Shown one piece after another: positions 42,960 through 55,660 of a stretch of DNA of 64,000 nt. How positions within the stretch are numbered: the stretch's first letter is position 1; each line of letters opens with the position of its first letter. The stretch spans positions 40,889,093-40,953,092 of the forward strand of contig CM036245.1 of the NCBI GenBank assembly GCA_020698575.1, read 5' to 3'. The translations under genes and the position numbers were made by a program. The notes beneath the pieces were generated by a model that was not told the origin of the DNA, did not search any database, and saw only the letters and a list, made by a program, of their open reading frames with translations. This stretch comes from Bostrychus sinensis. Taxonomy: Eukaryota > Chordata > Actinopteri > Gobiiformes > Eleotridae.

Positions 42960-44775
42960 GAATTAAAAGTGGCATTTTCCCCACAGTGTTTGTTTTTGCT
43001 GCTCCTGAGTCTTTTAAACTGAGGATCACAGCATATAGGTCATAACTGGTGTATGGGACATAATGAAGTGCAGTGTCAGTTTAGCAGTTTAACTATATTT
43101 AACACTAGCCACCTAAAAATATCACCAATAACACTGCTAAAATTTACCAAAATACATGAAAATTACCTCTGTTATAACAAAAGTTTTCTGAGGGAGAATC
43201 TCCAAACCCCCTGAAATAATGTCCAACCCCAATAGAACACGTTCATGAGATTGCTATCTTTGAAATGAATAAAGCCCCAAAACCTGTAAACCTAGGGGAA
43301 ACACTGGTATGTGTTAACGATTCTTTAAAAAGTGTTCATAAAACTGATTTTTATGAACACCTGAGAACTGATTTTTAAGAGAAACTAATTGTAATGTCTT
43401 TATTAGTACAAAGACATTTTAGACTTACATTACTGTAAATAATAAAACTGTCTTTTAGACCTAAATATTTTTTTTTCAAATCAACAAAGAATCTGCCTGT
43501 CAGTAAAATAAACAATAAAATAAAATGATAGGAATTACTCCTCTTTACAACAGAAGTTTCCACTTGCGTTGATTATCTTGAATAAATGATTAATTACATA
43601 ATTCCACATACCCCCTGCGATGTGCTCACGTACCCCATAGGGGTCACGCACCCCTGGTTGGAGAAGTACTGCTCTACAACACTGGAGTGACAGTGCTGTA
43701 GACCACTGAAGTGGTCCACAGGTGCAATCAAATTACAAAATAAATGCTCCAGCTAAAAGCAGTCTTTGAATGCCTGGAAAAATACACACATCTGTCCTCT
43801 TTAAAATCCCCCAAAACTGCTTTAAGGATATTAAAGTGCTTTAAGGATATTAAAGCAGTTTTTATTAATAACAAATAAATAACAAAAAATCAATAAATAA
43901 AACTGGGATTGTTTGTGAAAACTTAAAAAACTTAACTTAAAAAACTAACTGTATCCAAATCCAAGGCTGGAGCCCCACAATTTCTCTCTTAATATCCCAT
44001 AACCTAACATCTCACCAGACTCGCTGTGGTACTGTACACCAGCTGATATAAACAATAGTATTCTGCCCCATTTGGAGCAATACTCTGCTCTCAGCTGGTA
44101 TAGTCTTCTAAAGTCTGAAAAAGACAAGGACGTACAACACTAGGGTCAATCTTCAGTGAGAAAGTGTTATAATTTCATCAACTTGAAGAGCAACTCAATC
44201 CTGGCCCAGGCCTGACTCCGCCCACTGCCAGAGATTGAAAACTGCTCAAAAAGTGGGCAGAAACCAGGCAGAGACAGAGGAGGAGAAATGAGGGAGGAAC
44301 GAGACCTAGTCCTGTGACTGACAGCTGTCAGAGACTGTCACTTCCACAGCAGCGTTGCCAAGTCCCAGAAAAAAGTAAATACACATTCAAACCCATGCCA
44401 TTGGGGGGAAAATGTGGTCACACGTGTAAATTGTGTTTGTTGTCAAATATCAAGTGTCTAAACCTAATAATCACGAGTCATGCGGATGCAGAGAGTAAAT
44501 AATTTTGTGACTTCATTCATTTAGCCTTCTGTCATCTTTGTCCCACAAATGCTTCACTTTTATTTTGGAGGCAACAAATTGTACATTTTTGTTTTTTTTC
44601 CTCCACAGAGCCTAACGAACAGAGCAGAGTCAGTCTGGTGTTCTGACTCCACTTCTGCTGTGAGAGGGGAGGGAGGGGCAGAGGGGACTGAATGGTAAAT
44701 GCGGGGCTTTGTGGTGTTTTTAGCAGTGATGTAGTCTACATTTTTTTAGTGGGTATACTGTGATGATTTCCACCT
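42960..44775. other. Unassigned sequence
   Basis: No gene is seen. Near 43610-43680 the words GGGGTCACGCACCCCTGGTT and GAGAAGTACTG resemble a hAT terminal repeat, but I found no partner end. A short direct repeat AAGGATATTAAAG occurs at 43823 and 43843. Confidence 0.4.
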
Positions 44776-45304
44776 CATATAGCTATCCAATAAATTAGAA
44801 TATCATACAAAAATTAATTTCTCTCTCAAAGATTCGATTCAAAAAGTCAAATACAGATATTTATAGTGTTAGTACATTCAGAGTGAAACATTTCAAGCAT
44901 TGTTTTAATGTAATGTTGATAATTATGTCTCACAGCTACAGAAAACCCCAAATTCAATTATTCACAAAATTTGAATATTTCAAGAGACCAATAAATAGAA
45001 TAAAATGAATAAAACTGTAATGGTGGCGTTGTGAAAACTATGCACAGAAAATGAACAATTCCAACAGTATATATAAGTATTTGACACTCATTTGGTACTC
45101 CTTTTTGATCAATTTTTGCCTTAGCGTGGTGTGTCTTGGAGGAGATAACCCTGTGGCACTACCGAGGTGTTATGGAAGCTCAGGTTGCTCTCTGTGTGAC
45201 TGGCTCTGCTGTTTCTCATCTTCCTCTGGACAATACTCCACAGATTCTCTCTGGGGTTCAGGTCTGAAGAGTTCACTTGTCAGTCTGTCCCAGTAATACC
45301 ATGG

Positions 45305-45688
45305 TCATCTGCCCAGTGTGTGGTACTTTAGGCAGCGTGGGCTGGACCACAAATCCTGCTGGATGATCACACCACCATCTCCATAAAGCTTGTGAGCAGA
45401 AGGAAGTAAACAGTCCTGTAAATAAAAGGCTGTGTTGATTGGATACTTAAAGAAAGACAGTGGCCTGATAACTTCCATTAGTAAAGATGCTGCTGACCCT
45501 GTCTCTGGTTCAGCCCTGACAATGTTGTAGAAAAATGTCTTGATCTGTCTGTGTGTGGAGGCTCCTGATGCACTGACTCCAGCCTCAGTCCACTCCCTGT
45601 GAATTTCCCCAAAGTTCTGCTCTGGGTTTTTTCTGGACATTTGTCTCCAGGATGCAGCTGTCCTGCTGCTTCTGCATCTTTTTTTCAA
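45305..45688 (-). pseudogene. Tc1-like transposase remnant
   Basis: The minus strand gives SSRTAASWRQMSRKNPEQNF and REWTEAGVSASGASTHRQIK (DNA-binding region). Then follow FFKYPINTAFYLQD, LLPSAHKLYGDGG and VIIQQDLWSS, where Tc1 proteins have the second catalytic Asp (family FQQDxAP). A large part of the core is missing. Confidence 0.85.
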
Positions 45689-45904
45689 ATTTCTAGTAAT
45701 CTGCTTTAAGCAGATTACTAAGCAAGAGCTTCTTTGTCAATAATCTTTTGTGGTTTGTTCTCTCTGTTGGAGGAGTCAGTGACTGGACAACTGTCTGTAG
45801 CCCTGACTGTTTGGCTGACTGAACAAGACAAAGACCATTTAAAAGCTCAGGAAACATTTACAAATGTTTTCAGTTCATTTAGAGTTCAAATGAACTAAGG
45901 GAGT

Positions 45905-46137
45905 GCTAACCACTATGCATGGTGGCATAGCAAGAAGGTCTCGGGTTCGATTCCCGGACCGAGAGGGGCCTTTCTGTGTGGAGTTTGCATGTTCTCCCTG
46001 TGGCTGCGTAGGTTTCCCCTACCACTAAAAACACATACAATAGGTCCCCCATGGGGCCAGGTCTCCCCTGCAAAAGAGATTCTGAATCTCAGTGGGACTT
46101 TCCTGGTTAAATAAAGGTCAAATAAAAAAAATATAAA
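45905..46137 (+). repeat. tRNA-derived SINE, copy 2, inserted in a Tc1-like element
   Basis: The tRNA-like head has the B box GGTTCGATTCC (45952-45962). It is followed by GGGGCCTTTCTGTGTGGAGT, TTGCATGTTCTCCC, and the tail GGGACTTTCCTGGTTAAATA then AAGGTCAAATAAAAAAAA. The head, body and A-rich tail are of a kind common in fish genomes. Confidence 0.88.
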
Positions 46138-46480
46138 AATGTGATAACAACAGTTACAATATACAACTTTTCCCCAATATTCTAATTTTGTGAATAATTG
46201 AGTTGGGGGGGTTCTGTAACTGTGATCCATAAATATCAAAATTATATGAAAACAATGCTTGAAATTCTTCACTCTGGATGGAATGAAACTATAAATACAT
46301 GCTTGATTTTTTTAATTGAATCTTTGAGAGAAAAAAATGCATTTTACCATGATATTCTAATTTACTGGGTAGCACCCATACACCTGGGTTAGTGTTGCTT
46401 AATAACATTTTTTAGGGTTGTGGTTTTTTTAGTGTATAGGGTCTACATACATTATTTAGCCAAATCTAGTTTTTAGAATC

Positions 46481-46803
46481 ACCCGCTCCCTCCAATCCTC
46501 TGTTGCCAACCTTCTTTCCCTCCCCTGCAGAACCAAGCTCCGAACCTGGGGTGACAGAGCCTTCTCCGTCGCTGAACCACCCTCTGGAATTCACTCCCAC
46601 AACCCATTCGTGACTGCACCGACCTCCCCACCTTCAAAAACCATCTCAAGACCCACCTTTTCAGAACTGCTTTTAAAGTTTAAAGTTTAATATTTGTTTG
46701 CTTGTTTTGTTGTTTGTTTCTCTTGTTTTACCCTTGTACAGCGTCTTTGAGTGTCATGAAAAGCACTTTTATAAATAAAATATTATTATTATTATTATTA
46801 TTA
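46481..46803 (+). pseudogene. LINE 3' end (L2/Rex1-like), ending in (ATT)n
   Basis: The plus frames read TKLRTWGDRAFSV, then PPSGIHSHNPF and LPTFKNHLKTHLFRTAF, the conserved last codons of L2/Rex1-type LINE reverse transcriptase proteins. The tail TTATAAATAAAATATTATTA and further ATT units close the element at about 46803. Confidence 0.8.
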
Positions 46804-46804
46804 A

Positions 46805-47770
46805 AAACTTATTTATCCCCAAGGGGCAATTCATTTGTAGCTTCCCAGCAGTACATTCATCTTTCCATAATGACAAACATTATTAAATAAATATATATAT
46901 CAAGGATACAAAGCCCTGTAGTAATGCACTGAAATAAAAATGTATATAAAATATACCAAGAAAACAGAGCTTTAAATCCAAAGCTCTTCTGAGGAAAATA
47001 ACAACACAGAGATCACCTAACTGCACTACACCAAGACCCAGGGCCAGTGGAACTATGGGTAAAAGATGATTTTATAATAAACCATGCAGCATAGAGAAGT
47101 GCTACAGTAGCCTACTTGGTCTGCTATACCCTATGGTAAGTAAAATAAAGATATATATTGTGGCTTATAGTTTATAACTATTACCCCGGATTTCTACTGC
47201 ATGCGTATCCGTTGCACTGCAGGCCGCCACCAAACGACGGTGCAGACCCTCGCCTACTGGATCCGTCTCCACTGCGCTGCGCCGGTCTGCGGAGCCCTGA
47301 GCAGCTCGGGAAGAGCATGCACGATATGAGCTTGTGCCATAAAAGCCATTAATAAAGTCCAAAACAACTATTTGTTTAAAAGCTGAAGGACAGAAAACAA
47401 TAGTTTAATATGAGATTGCTTTGGAGTTCACTTCACTTTCATTAACGGGAAAGTAGCTGGGCACGAATAAGCTATACGAGGGTAATAAATGTTTGATCGT
47501 GTCCTATATAGTTTCTGTAGTACGTAAACGGCCTTCTAAGATGGGCTATATCAAAGATAATATGGCAAGTATTGACTAAATATAAATATTCTAGTCAAAA
47601 ACGTTCGTACGAAGTTACATTACTTTTAAATCCAGATGTTGTGCACTTCCAGTTTCCTGTTCGGTGTGTTCTGAACTGCGGAGGTTGATCTGAACAGAGT
47701 ACGCCGTCAAACGCCGTTGAAGAAAATAGAGTGGCTGTGTGTCTCCGGCACAGGGCGGAGCACGGTCGGA
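46805..47770. other. Unassigned sequence
   Basis: No gene is seen. A GC-rich patch at 47190-47310 has a short overlapping frame on each strand without a known domain. Confidence 0.4.
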
Positions 47771-47779
47771 CCGGGGCTG

Positions 47780-50085
47780 CAGTGACCTATGATTCCACCG
47801 AAGGTTTGTTTGATCCGGCGCTGGATAAAATGAGAGAGACCAGCACCCTCCGTAAGCAGGAAGGTGAAGCCTTTGACCTGTGTCTGCCTCGTGAACAGCC
47901 TTCTCATCCAGCTCAGGCTCAGAGAATGGGTTTTACAGCCACAACAGCAAATAGAGGGAATAAAGTGGGTCCCAAGCCACAGCTGCAGGTACCTAGACAG
48001 CAGCCTAATTAGCAGCAACGGTCAGAAAATCCCAAACCATGGGGCAAACACTCCTATGCAGCATCGGCGGCTAGCAGCCGCTCCTCACACCCCGGGTTAG
48101 GGAAGAAGAAGCGCATGACCTAAAAGTTTTGGCCTCTCACTGTCGCCCTCCTATAAAAAGGAGGAAAGGGGAGTTGAGCCCCAGCCCCAGTTCAGAGGCT
48201 CTGGTCAGTTTGCCAGGCATCCTCTCGTGTTCTCCATCCTCTGTTTTTCCAGGGGGGATGAGCCAGGGGCTGTGTCACAAAGCACTTTGTTCAGAAATAA
48301 AGCTCACACCCTCGCATCCAGGCCACAGGCTAATGGTATGTTCACACCGGACGCGAATCAGGCGTCAGGCGCGAGTGATTACCGTGTTAAGTCTATGGAT
48401 AGCCGCGTTCAGGGGCGAACAAGCGTCCTGCGGCACGAATGACGCGAATGACGCGAATGGCGCGACGCGAATCAAGCAAATCCCGCGAATCCCGCAAATA
48501 GCGCGGCGCGAATGACTCGAATTGAGCGTTTGACGCGCGAGTCCTGTGAATAGGCGGAGACGCGAATCGGCGGAAGACGCGAACAACGCAGATTCGCGTC
48601 CAACGCTCTGGTCGCGGAAGTTGAACTTCTGCGAACATTCACGAAGCGTTAACCAATCAGGGACCTGCTGTAGCAATGACGTGGTTACATACGACGTAAC
48701 AGGAGGAGATCCCTGCCTCGGAGATCCAGCAAAACAATCATCGAGGCTTCAGAGTGAACCGGGAGATAAAAGTTGCAGCCTACAGCAGCTCTTCTACTTT
48801 TATGAAGACAGGAAACAAAAACAGCCCTGATAGAAAACACTATAAATAAAATAAATATGGCTGTTTAGGCTTTGTGTGAGTGTGGTTATAGCTGTTATAT
48901 GTGATACAAGCCTGTGACAGAGGCTCACTCTGATCATCGTGACATCAAGAACACACAAATAAATACAAGTAAATATAAAGGGGGGTTAACTTTACCAAAA
49001 TAGCCTATTGAGATGTGTTTGTTATATTAGCAGTTATTGCACTCTCCAGAACAACAGAAAATACAGAGCCTGTGACTAGACCAGACCCCAAAACCACTAG
49101 AGAGAGCTAATGTACAAGAAATAACCCCAGACTGTCTCAGCTCTGTCTCTGGGGTTAATGCTGCTGTACAGCAGCAGTGTCCTGGGACACAGGTGACCAA
49201 ACCCAGACAGGCTCATTTGGGAGTAGCCCTAGCGGCCATGCCCCTCATTTGACGCGAATGAAACGTCCAATTCGCCTCATTCGTGCGAGTAAATTTGCGT
49301 CATTCGCACGAATTTCAGGCGCAAATGACGCGAGTGAATTCAAAATGGTCACGTGTCCAACTAAACGCGAATGACGCGAATTTGACGCCTGATTCGCGTC
49401 CGGTGTGAACGTACCATAAGGGCGAGTTTTGTTCTCCAAAATCCAAAAGAAAATCCCCTCAATGTGACTCACTCTCACATTATGCCACAAGAGGGAGCTC
49501 ACACTCTTCCTCTGACAGACGTCTCATCCCCTTTAAAAGGGATGAGGTCACCGTGCAGTCACATGGGCCGTTAGCTGCATGGGCAGAGCAATGGCACACA
49601 TGCACAGTTCATTCATGGGTTTTCTCAACTGTTTCTCAGGGATACAGGCTACAGTTTGCTATGAAACCACCCACTTTCAACGGAGTGTTGGTTTCAGTGG
49701 CTACTGGGGATGCAGCGCATGTCTTAGAGGATGAGATCACATCCCCTATTAGACAAACAAGCAATAAGAGCTGTCCCAGTTAGGGAACGTCAACAAGGTT
49801 TTTATTCCTGTTACTTCCTTGTCCCAAAGAAAGGCACTACGCCCCTTCGGCCCATCCTCGATCTCCATGCGTTAAACAAACACCTACGGACATACACATT
49901 CAGGATGTTAACTCACAAAGTGCTCTGTCGCTCAATACGCCAGAACGATTGGTTCACAACAATCGATCTCTCAGACGCATATTTCCATATCCCTGTGTAT
50001 TCCGCACACAGAAAGTTTCTCCGCTTTGCTACAAATACCAGGCCATCCCGTTCGGACAGACTTTTGCTCGCTGGCGTCAGATGAG
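47780..50085 (+). pseudogene. DIRS-type retrotransposon fragment (gag and start of reverse transcriptase)
   Basis: The reverse transcriptase start is at 49731-50050: LLDKQAIRAVPVRERQQGFY, FLVPKKGTTPLRPILDLHAL, NKHLRTYTFRMLTHKVL, and the motif A region DWFTTIDLSDAYFHIPVY with its catalytic Asp. This text is characteristic of DIRS elements of fish. The upstream gag-like frame (47790-48330 and 49420-49730) is Pro/Ser/Gln-rich and is split by the TIR element at 48334-49416. There is no tyrosine recombinase here; the element is cut off at about 50085. Confidence 0.87.
48334..49416. mobile_element. PIF/Harbinger-type MITE, 1083 bp, inserted in a DIRS element
   Basis: The left end TGGTATGTTCACACCGGACG (on through CGAATCAGGCGTCA) is mirrored at about 49383-49416 with one mismatch in about 34 bases. 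TAA flanks both sides (48331-48333 and 49417-49419), the 3-bp TWA target of PIF/Harbinger transposons. The subterminal parts hold many GACGCGAATGACGCGAA words in both orientations, possibly transposase binding sites. No transposase is encoded. Confidence 0.92.
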
Positions 50086-50785
50086 AGACAGAGAAGGCTG
50101 CAAATCGGATCATGTTTTTGCTTCTTTACTGTTGGACAGGTAAATTAGCCTCTTTATTTTTTCTTTAGAACGTGCTTTTTCATACAGTTATTAGTTGTTT
50201 TAATGCGACCATTGCGCGATAAGCTAACGCTAGCGCTAACTCTATAGAAGATCCAATCTGCGGCCACACAAGTGGTTACAGAAGTTTATACAGTAAATAT
50301 GAATGCACTCTCTAGTCCCATTGTTAGTTTGACGTAACGCACGCTCGCACAGTTTCAGAAGGAGGAGGGGTCCAAGCTAGTGTTTACGTTTTGCGACAGT
50401 GCAATGGCACCTGTGGCCTCTAGAGGCGCAAGACCGGGAATCTTACACAGTGTAACTTTAAGTTATACTACACAAATCACCTTATTTTTTAATCAACTGT
50501 AAAACTAATCACTGGGCAGTGTTCTGGGATCACACAGAGTCTCGCAATAAAATGCCAAATGCATCTCTCAGTTAGTTCAATTCCCCAAACCAGTCAAACA
50601 ATCTTAATACATACATTAGGCTAAATTAAGCCTCTACAAATATCACAGAAATTACAAAGTCATATATGTGCTGTACAACACCTACAAATCCAAATAGGCT
50701 ACTTTCAACACAAGAATTGCCACCACCTAGCCTACTGTTATATGATGAGCCCTAAAATGTGGGTACAAAGAGATAAGCTCTCTCC
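50086..50785. other. Unassigned sequence
   Basis: No gene is seen. The segment 50190-50460 has motifs such as GCTAACGCTAGCGCTAAC and ends GTGTAACTTTAAGTT, resembling a small non-autonomous element, without a defined partner end. Confidence 0.35.
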
Positions 50786-50789
50786 ATAA

Positions 50790-53245
50790 GGTTAAGGTCC
50801 TCCACCATCGTTAAGAGTTTCACAGCAATCTTTCTTTTCATGTGCTTCAGTGAAGAAAAGGCATAGTTCTTTATGGAAGACAATAAAGTTTGGTTTGGAT
50901 TTTAGAAATCTGTTTTTGTGTATAAAACCTTTCCCAAGGATCATAATGGAGTTAATTGTCAAATCATGCACAGGATTTTTCACTATGATACCATACATAA
51001 CATTTTCTTTTTTTAACTCAGGAAATAGGACAAACTTGGATAACCAGTGATGTAAATTATCCCAGAAAGCAATAGTAAAAATACATTCATAAAATATGTG
51101 ATCTGTAGTTTCAACTTGTTACAGAATGAGCAGTTATTGCATTCGAATCCAAAATGCTTACACAGAAAATCAGCTGAGGGGTATATTCCATTGAGGACTT
51201 TAAAGTGAATCTCTTTCACTTTTGTGTAATGGGAAATTTGAAGAAATTTGACCTTAAATATTCAGCTTCCTTTATAAAGAAAAAATTTAGAACTGAATTG
51301 CGGGACGAGGAAAATGGGCACAGTTTTTTATTGAAGGTGTTCCGAATAGTAAAGTTGTTTAGTTTTAAGTCAAATAAGTCGTGACCATTCACCAGAAGCA
51401 AGGGGAGATTTGGACTTACACCATTCCCATACAAATTAGATATCATTACAGTAATAGGTGGAAGTATTGCATTAGTTGTTACTATAACTTATAACTTGTT
51501 TATATAGATGTTTGTCATCTATGTTAAATTTTGAACTAAACTCCTCAAATGACAGAATATTTCCTGTACAGTCCAACAAAGATAACCCAGACCACATACA
51601 CTTTTCTAGCCAGTTTTGTAAAAATATACATTTGTGGTTATGTAATGCATATCTGCAGTTCCATATTGGGGTATTGTGGGGACTAAAATTATGCTTGTAA
51701 ATCATTTTCCAATATAACAAAACTTGTTGATGGAATAAGAAAAGTTTGTAAGGGAGCTTCTTTAGGTCATAATCACATCTAAGGAGAAACTCAACACACC
51801 CTAACTTCATAAAAAATTTCATTAGGAATGTGAAACCAGATTTTTTTTTTTTTTTTTTTTTTTAAGAAACTGTCTTAACCAATTTATCTTAGTGCCATTA
51901 ACGCATTCAAAGTCTATCGCCTTAAGGCCACCCTCCTCATATTTTTGAATTATAGTACCTTTTTTGATATAATGTGTTTTCCCTCTCCAAATGTAATTGA
52001 AATTATCTTGATTTATAGCTTTGATTGCATCTTTGGACAGTGATAATGATTAAGTTGGGTAGATGAATCGAGAAAAATACATTCCATTTTTGTAAGAAAG
52101 GCTCGACTTATAAGAGATATATCTCTCTGAGACCAAGAACTGAGATGAGTTTTACATTTCTCTAAGTTATTCCAAATGTTAAGATTGGTTAAGGGGTCAA
52201 TATCCTTAGTAATGTGTATGGCCAGGTATTTGACAGTTGTTTTAACAGGAATGTTATGAATGACTGACAGATTGCAATCATGAATGGGTAGAAGTTCGCA
52301 TTTATTAAGATTTAGTTTTAAGCCAGACACTTTAGAGAAGCGTCGTATCATCAGCAAGCTGGCTGATTCTTAGTTGTTTTACCTAACACCTACAGTTTGT
52401 CAAAATCAGATTTTTTAATAAGAAGAGAAAGCATCCCTGCTGCCACAATAAATAATAGAGGAGAGATGGGACACCCTTGCTTAATACCTTTATCAATAGA
52501 GAATCTTGGAGATGTACCTTGTGGTAGTAAAACTGTACTGTTAGTATCTTTATAAATTAATTTAACTATATTTAAAAAAAATTCCACCAAAACCAAATAG
52601 CTCTAAAGGGCGAAACATGAACTTGTGCTCAATCATATCAAAAGCTTTAAAGAAGTCCAGAAAAAGAATGAAGCCCTTGTCTTCTATTAGGTAATTGTAG
52701 TCAAGCAAGTCAAGTACAAGTTGTATATTGTTGTGTATTGAATGTCCCTTAATAAAACCCGATTGTGTGTCTGAAATAATATCTGTAATGCCTATTTTTA
52801 ATCTATTCGCAAATATTTGAGTTAAGATTTTATAGTCATTGTTAAGTAGAGTTATGGGCCGGAGTTGGGAATTAGGGTAATGACTCCTTGTTTCATTGTA
52901 GTTGGTACAATAAACTTAGTACAGATTTGTTTTAACATACTGAATATAAGCTCTTTTAAACTATTCCAGAAATGTCTATAAAAATTAGGCCGTCTAAGCC
53001 TAGGGATTTATCTAATGCTAGACATTTTAAGGCTTTTTCCACTTCCTTCATTTTGATTCTTGCATAACATACGTTTCTGAAACACTCATCAACTCTAGGG
53101 ATCTGTTCCTTGATAGACTCAAAAAAAAAAAAAAAAACTCAGAGGCTTATATGAATAAGAGGAGTACAGTTGGCTGTAGAATTGGAAAACTGCTTTGGAA
53201 ATCATAACAGGATCAGTGCATTCCTGGTTATCAATTAGCAGCACT
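50790..53245 (-). pseudogene. L1-type LINE ORF2, reverse transcriptase to C-terminus
   Basis: Read on the minus strand: the pre-RT/RT start (53000-53240), the RT segment TSPRFSIDKGIKQGCPISPL then LFIVAAGM (52430-52530), and the region after the active site, SKVSGLKLNLNKCELLPI (52290-52350). Then come LISRAFLTKME (52085-52115) and C-terminal pieces near 51472-51822 and 51013-51219 (CEFGFECNNCSFCNK-like). Stops and frameshifts are abundant. It continues upstream of the hAT element at 53246-54595. Confidence 0.88.
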
Positions 53246-54595
53246 TAGAGCTGGGCGATATGGCCTAAAAAAAAATCTCTAGTTTTTCACAAAAAATTCG
53301 ATTTACGATTTAAAAATGATTTTTTCCCCACTTAAAATCAAACTGAAGACAACAGAGAAATTGTCCAAAACAAGTTTAGCTTTATTGCTTTGATTTCCTC
53401 TTGAGGTTAAAGTACAATCAGACAAGTTGCGCTAAAAGTTGCAATTTTTTTGTCTATAATTCTTCTTAAAAATATTATCAAGAACTGTAAAAACTATCAA
53501 AATCTGTTTTTAAACATATGTGAGGTGGTAATTAATCTAATTAAAAATACCTGTATTTGAACAGGCCAAGCGTACCTACTTTTTAAAATGATATTGCTGT
53601 GTTATTAGACGGTTTTTCTGGGCTACTACACTGCCTCTGATTCTGTTCCACTCAGATCTTCTCTGGTGATTCCCGTTGTGTGCTGTAGAACATCCAGTCA
53701 TTAAAAAACAGAGGAGGTTTGCTGTGCTGTAGGTTTTCAGGAAGCTTATTACCCTGCAACATTAACGTTTAATGAACAATAACCTCAAACTTCATTGTTG
53801 TCTAAATACGCTGCCCATTTCAATTTTTATCACCATGGCAACGCATAAGGGCTTTTCAGAGTGACACCAAACAAAACTAGAAAGTACTGCGTTTGTCTCT
53901 TCCTTCAGTCCTATCCACACCGCTGCTGCTGAGCACCTGCGACCTCATGTGCACTCGAACTCCGCGCAGGCTGCTCCTCCATGCCGCAATGTTTATGTGT
54001 GTGCCCGACTTCGGCACCGCACTTCCGTCCTCCGCGCTGCGCCTCCGCGCTGCTTTGTCTGTGGCTCAGCCCGACCTCCGGCACGCATTACCGGAGCGCT
54101 GCGCTGCTCAGAACAGGGGAAGGTCCACAGACAGCGGTAAGTGCCGCAAAATGCAGTTTTAAAGGAAAATCCCAGCAATAATTGACAAAAGTTGCGGAAA
54201 AGTTGCGGAGTTTGGACACAGTTGCAGGGTCGCACTGAATTCGCGGGATTTGCTTGAGTTTGCGTTAATAGTTGCGATCACAACATCGCGAAATCCTAGA
54301 GGGACTTTGCAGCGGGGTGCTGTTTGTGCTCCGTCTGACACCGCAAACCCGAACCAATTCCACACAACTGACGACACTGTGCCTTTCTTAGGAAGGAGTT
54401 CTTCCCTGCTCGCTGCCATGTTGTTTATGTTCCTCTACCCCCCGGAGGGAGGGCGGATGGGCCTACCCACTATAAACTACGGGAGCCCAGTGCGCTAGTG
54501 GTGGATGTTTTTTTTAAATCGATTTTTATTAAAACAAGTCGACCTGCACTACAAATTTGAATTAATCGAAAAAATCGATTAATCGCCCAGCCCTA
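53246..54595. mobile_element. hAT-type non-autonomous transposon, 1350 bp, inserted in an L1
   Basis: The ends TAGAGCTGGGCGAT (53246) and the mirror of TAGGGCTGGGCGAT (54582-54595) form a 14-bp inverted repeat with one mismatch. The flanks GCAGCACT (53238-53245) and GCAGCGCT (54596-54603) form an 8-bp duplication with one mismatch, as expected for hAT. The interior has a GC-rich block at 53930-54130 but no transposase. The L1 frame continues across it. Confidence 0.92.
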
Positions 54596-54603
54596 GCAGC
54601 GCT

Positions 54604-55660
54604 TTTATAGTGTTTCTTTCCTGTCTCCTTTTCTCTAGTTGACAGAAAGATGCTGAACTCCTTTCCCTATCCTCTATCCATGGCACTCTTGATCGACTAT
54701 ATGCTCCTTTGGCTTTATTCATGTAAATGTTGTCTGACAAGGAGTGGAAAATAACTCATTTTTGTTTGTCATCTTCGCTTAATAAAGTTTTACTGCAAAT
54801 AGTATGAATATCTTTTACAATATCCATTTCTATTTGTTTATTGGCTCGACTTAAAACTTTACTATACGAGATGTAAATTTGGCGCACTTTAGAACTCAAG
54901 TACTCCCATCTATCCCTATAAGTTGTAAACGATGAGTCTATGGCTATGTCTTGGATTGTTCTTTTAATTACCTGACAAAAAGGATCATGTTTAAGGAGGT
55001 TGGAATTGAATTTCCAGTAACCTTTATTCCTTTGATGTGTACTAACCCTAACCCTAACCCGTGGGAGTTAAAGTGAGTTTCACCATACAATGATCTGTAA
55101 GTGGTGCAGTAGAGATTGTGGCCTTTGTTTCCAGGACAGGTCTAATTTCTGATACAAGCCAATAATCTAATCTAGATTTAATTGTTCCATCTGGGTTAAA
55201 CCAAGTAAAAGTTTGGGTGTCTGGCTTTAGAGTGCTCCATATGTCTGTTAATTTGAAAGCATTACAGAATTCCAACAAAATCGAATTGTCATGATAATTT
55301 TGAAACCTTGAAGGACATCTGTCTTGCCATTCATCCACCAACGTGTCAAAATCTTCCCCAAAAATAATTTTATAGTTTAAATATCTTTGAGATAAGTCTT
55401 TTACAATATTAGTTAATTCAGTAATTAGATTTTGGTTCTGGGTGTGGTTATTATAGCCATATATATTCCCTAAGATCAGAAATTGGTCATTTATTTCTAA
55501 AACACAAATTATCCAATGGCCTAGAGAGTCCCTCTTAGTGGGGAACTACTTTCCCAGGAGAGTTATTTAGGAGAATGGCGACCCCTGCTGACCTATTAGA
55601 TTCATGACTAAAAAATATTTTGTCTCCCCATAAGATAAGTTGTAATAAGATAAGCCCCTG
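54604..55660 (-). pseudogene. L1-type LINE ORF2, endonuclease and linker
   Basis: The endonuclease end is clear at 55054-55341: DNSILLEFCNAFKLTDIWST, TFTWFNPDGTIKSRLDYWLV and TAPLTDHCMVKLTL, with the SRLDYW and DH(C) residues of APE-type endonucleases. The linker GYWKFNSNLLKHD (54985-55035) follows a short telomere-like repeat. Upstream to 55660 there are broken endonuclease fragments. Confidence 0.88.
55041..55064. repeat. Short interstitial telomere-like repeat, (CCCTAA)3
   Basis: ACTAACCCTAACCCTAACCC lies inside the L1 ORF2, between the endonuclease end (TLTPTG) and the next conserved linker (GYWKFNSNLL). The L1 text is expected to be continuous there, so the repeat is an addition. Confidence 0.85.

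Larger units (their letters stand above)
44780..46378 (-). mobile_element. Tc1-like transposon with long (about 200-bp) inverted terminal repeats
   Basis: The left 44780-44995 (TAAATTAGAATATCATACAA, TCTCTCAAAGATTCGATTCA, TTCAAGCATTGTTTTAATGT, CAATTATTCACAAAATTTGA) mirrors the right 46170-46378. A decayed minus-strand transposase lies between, and a SINE is inserted at 45905-46137. Long IR/DR-type ends are typical of many fish Tc1 elements. The exact outer ends and the TA duplication are blurred. Confidence 0.85.
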
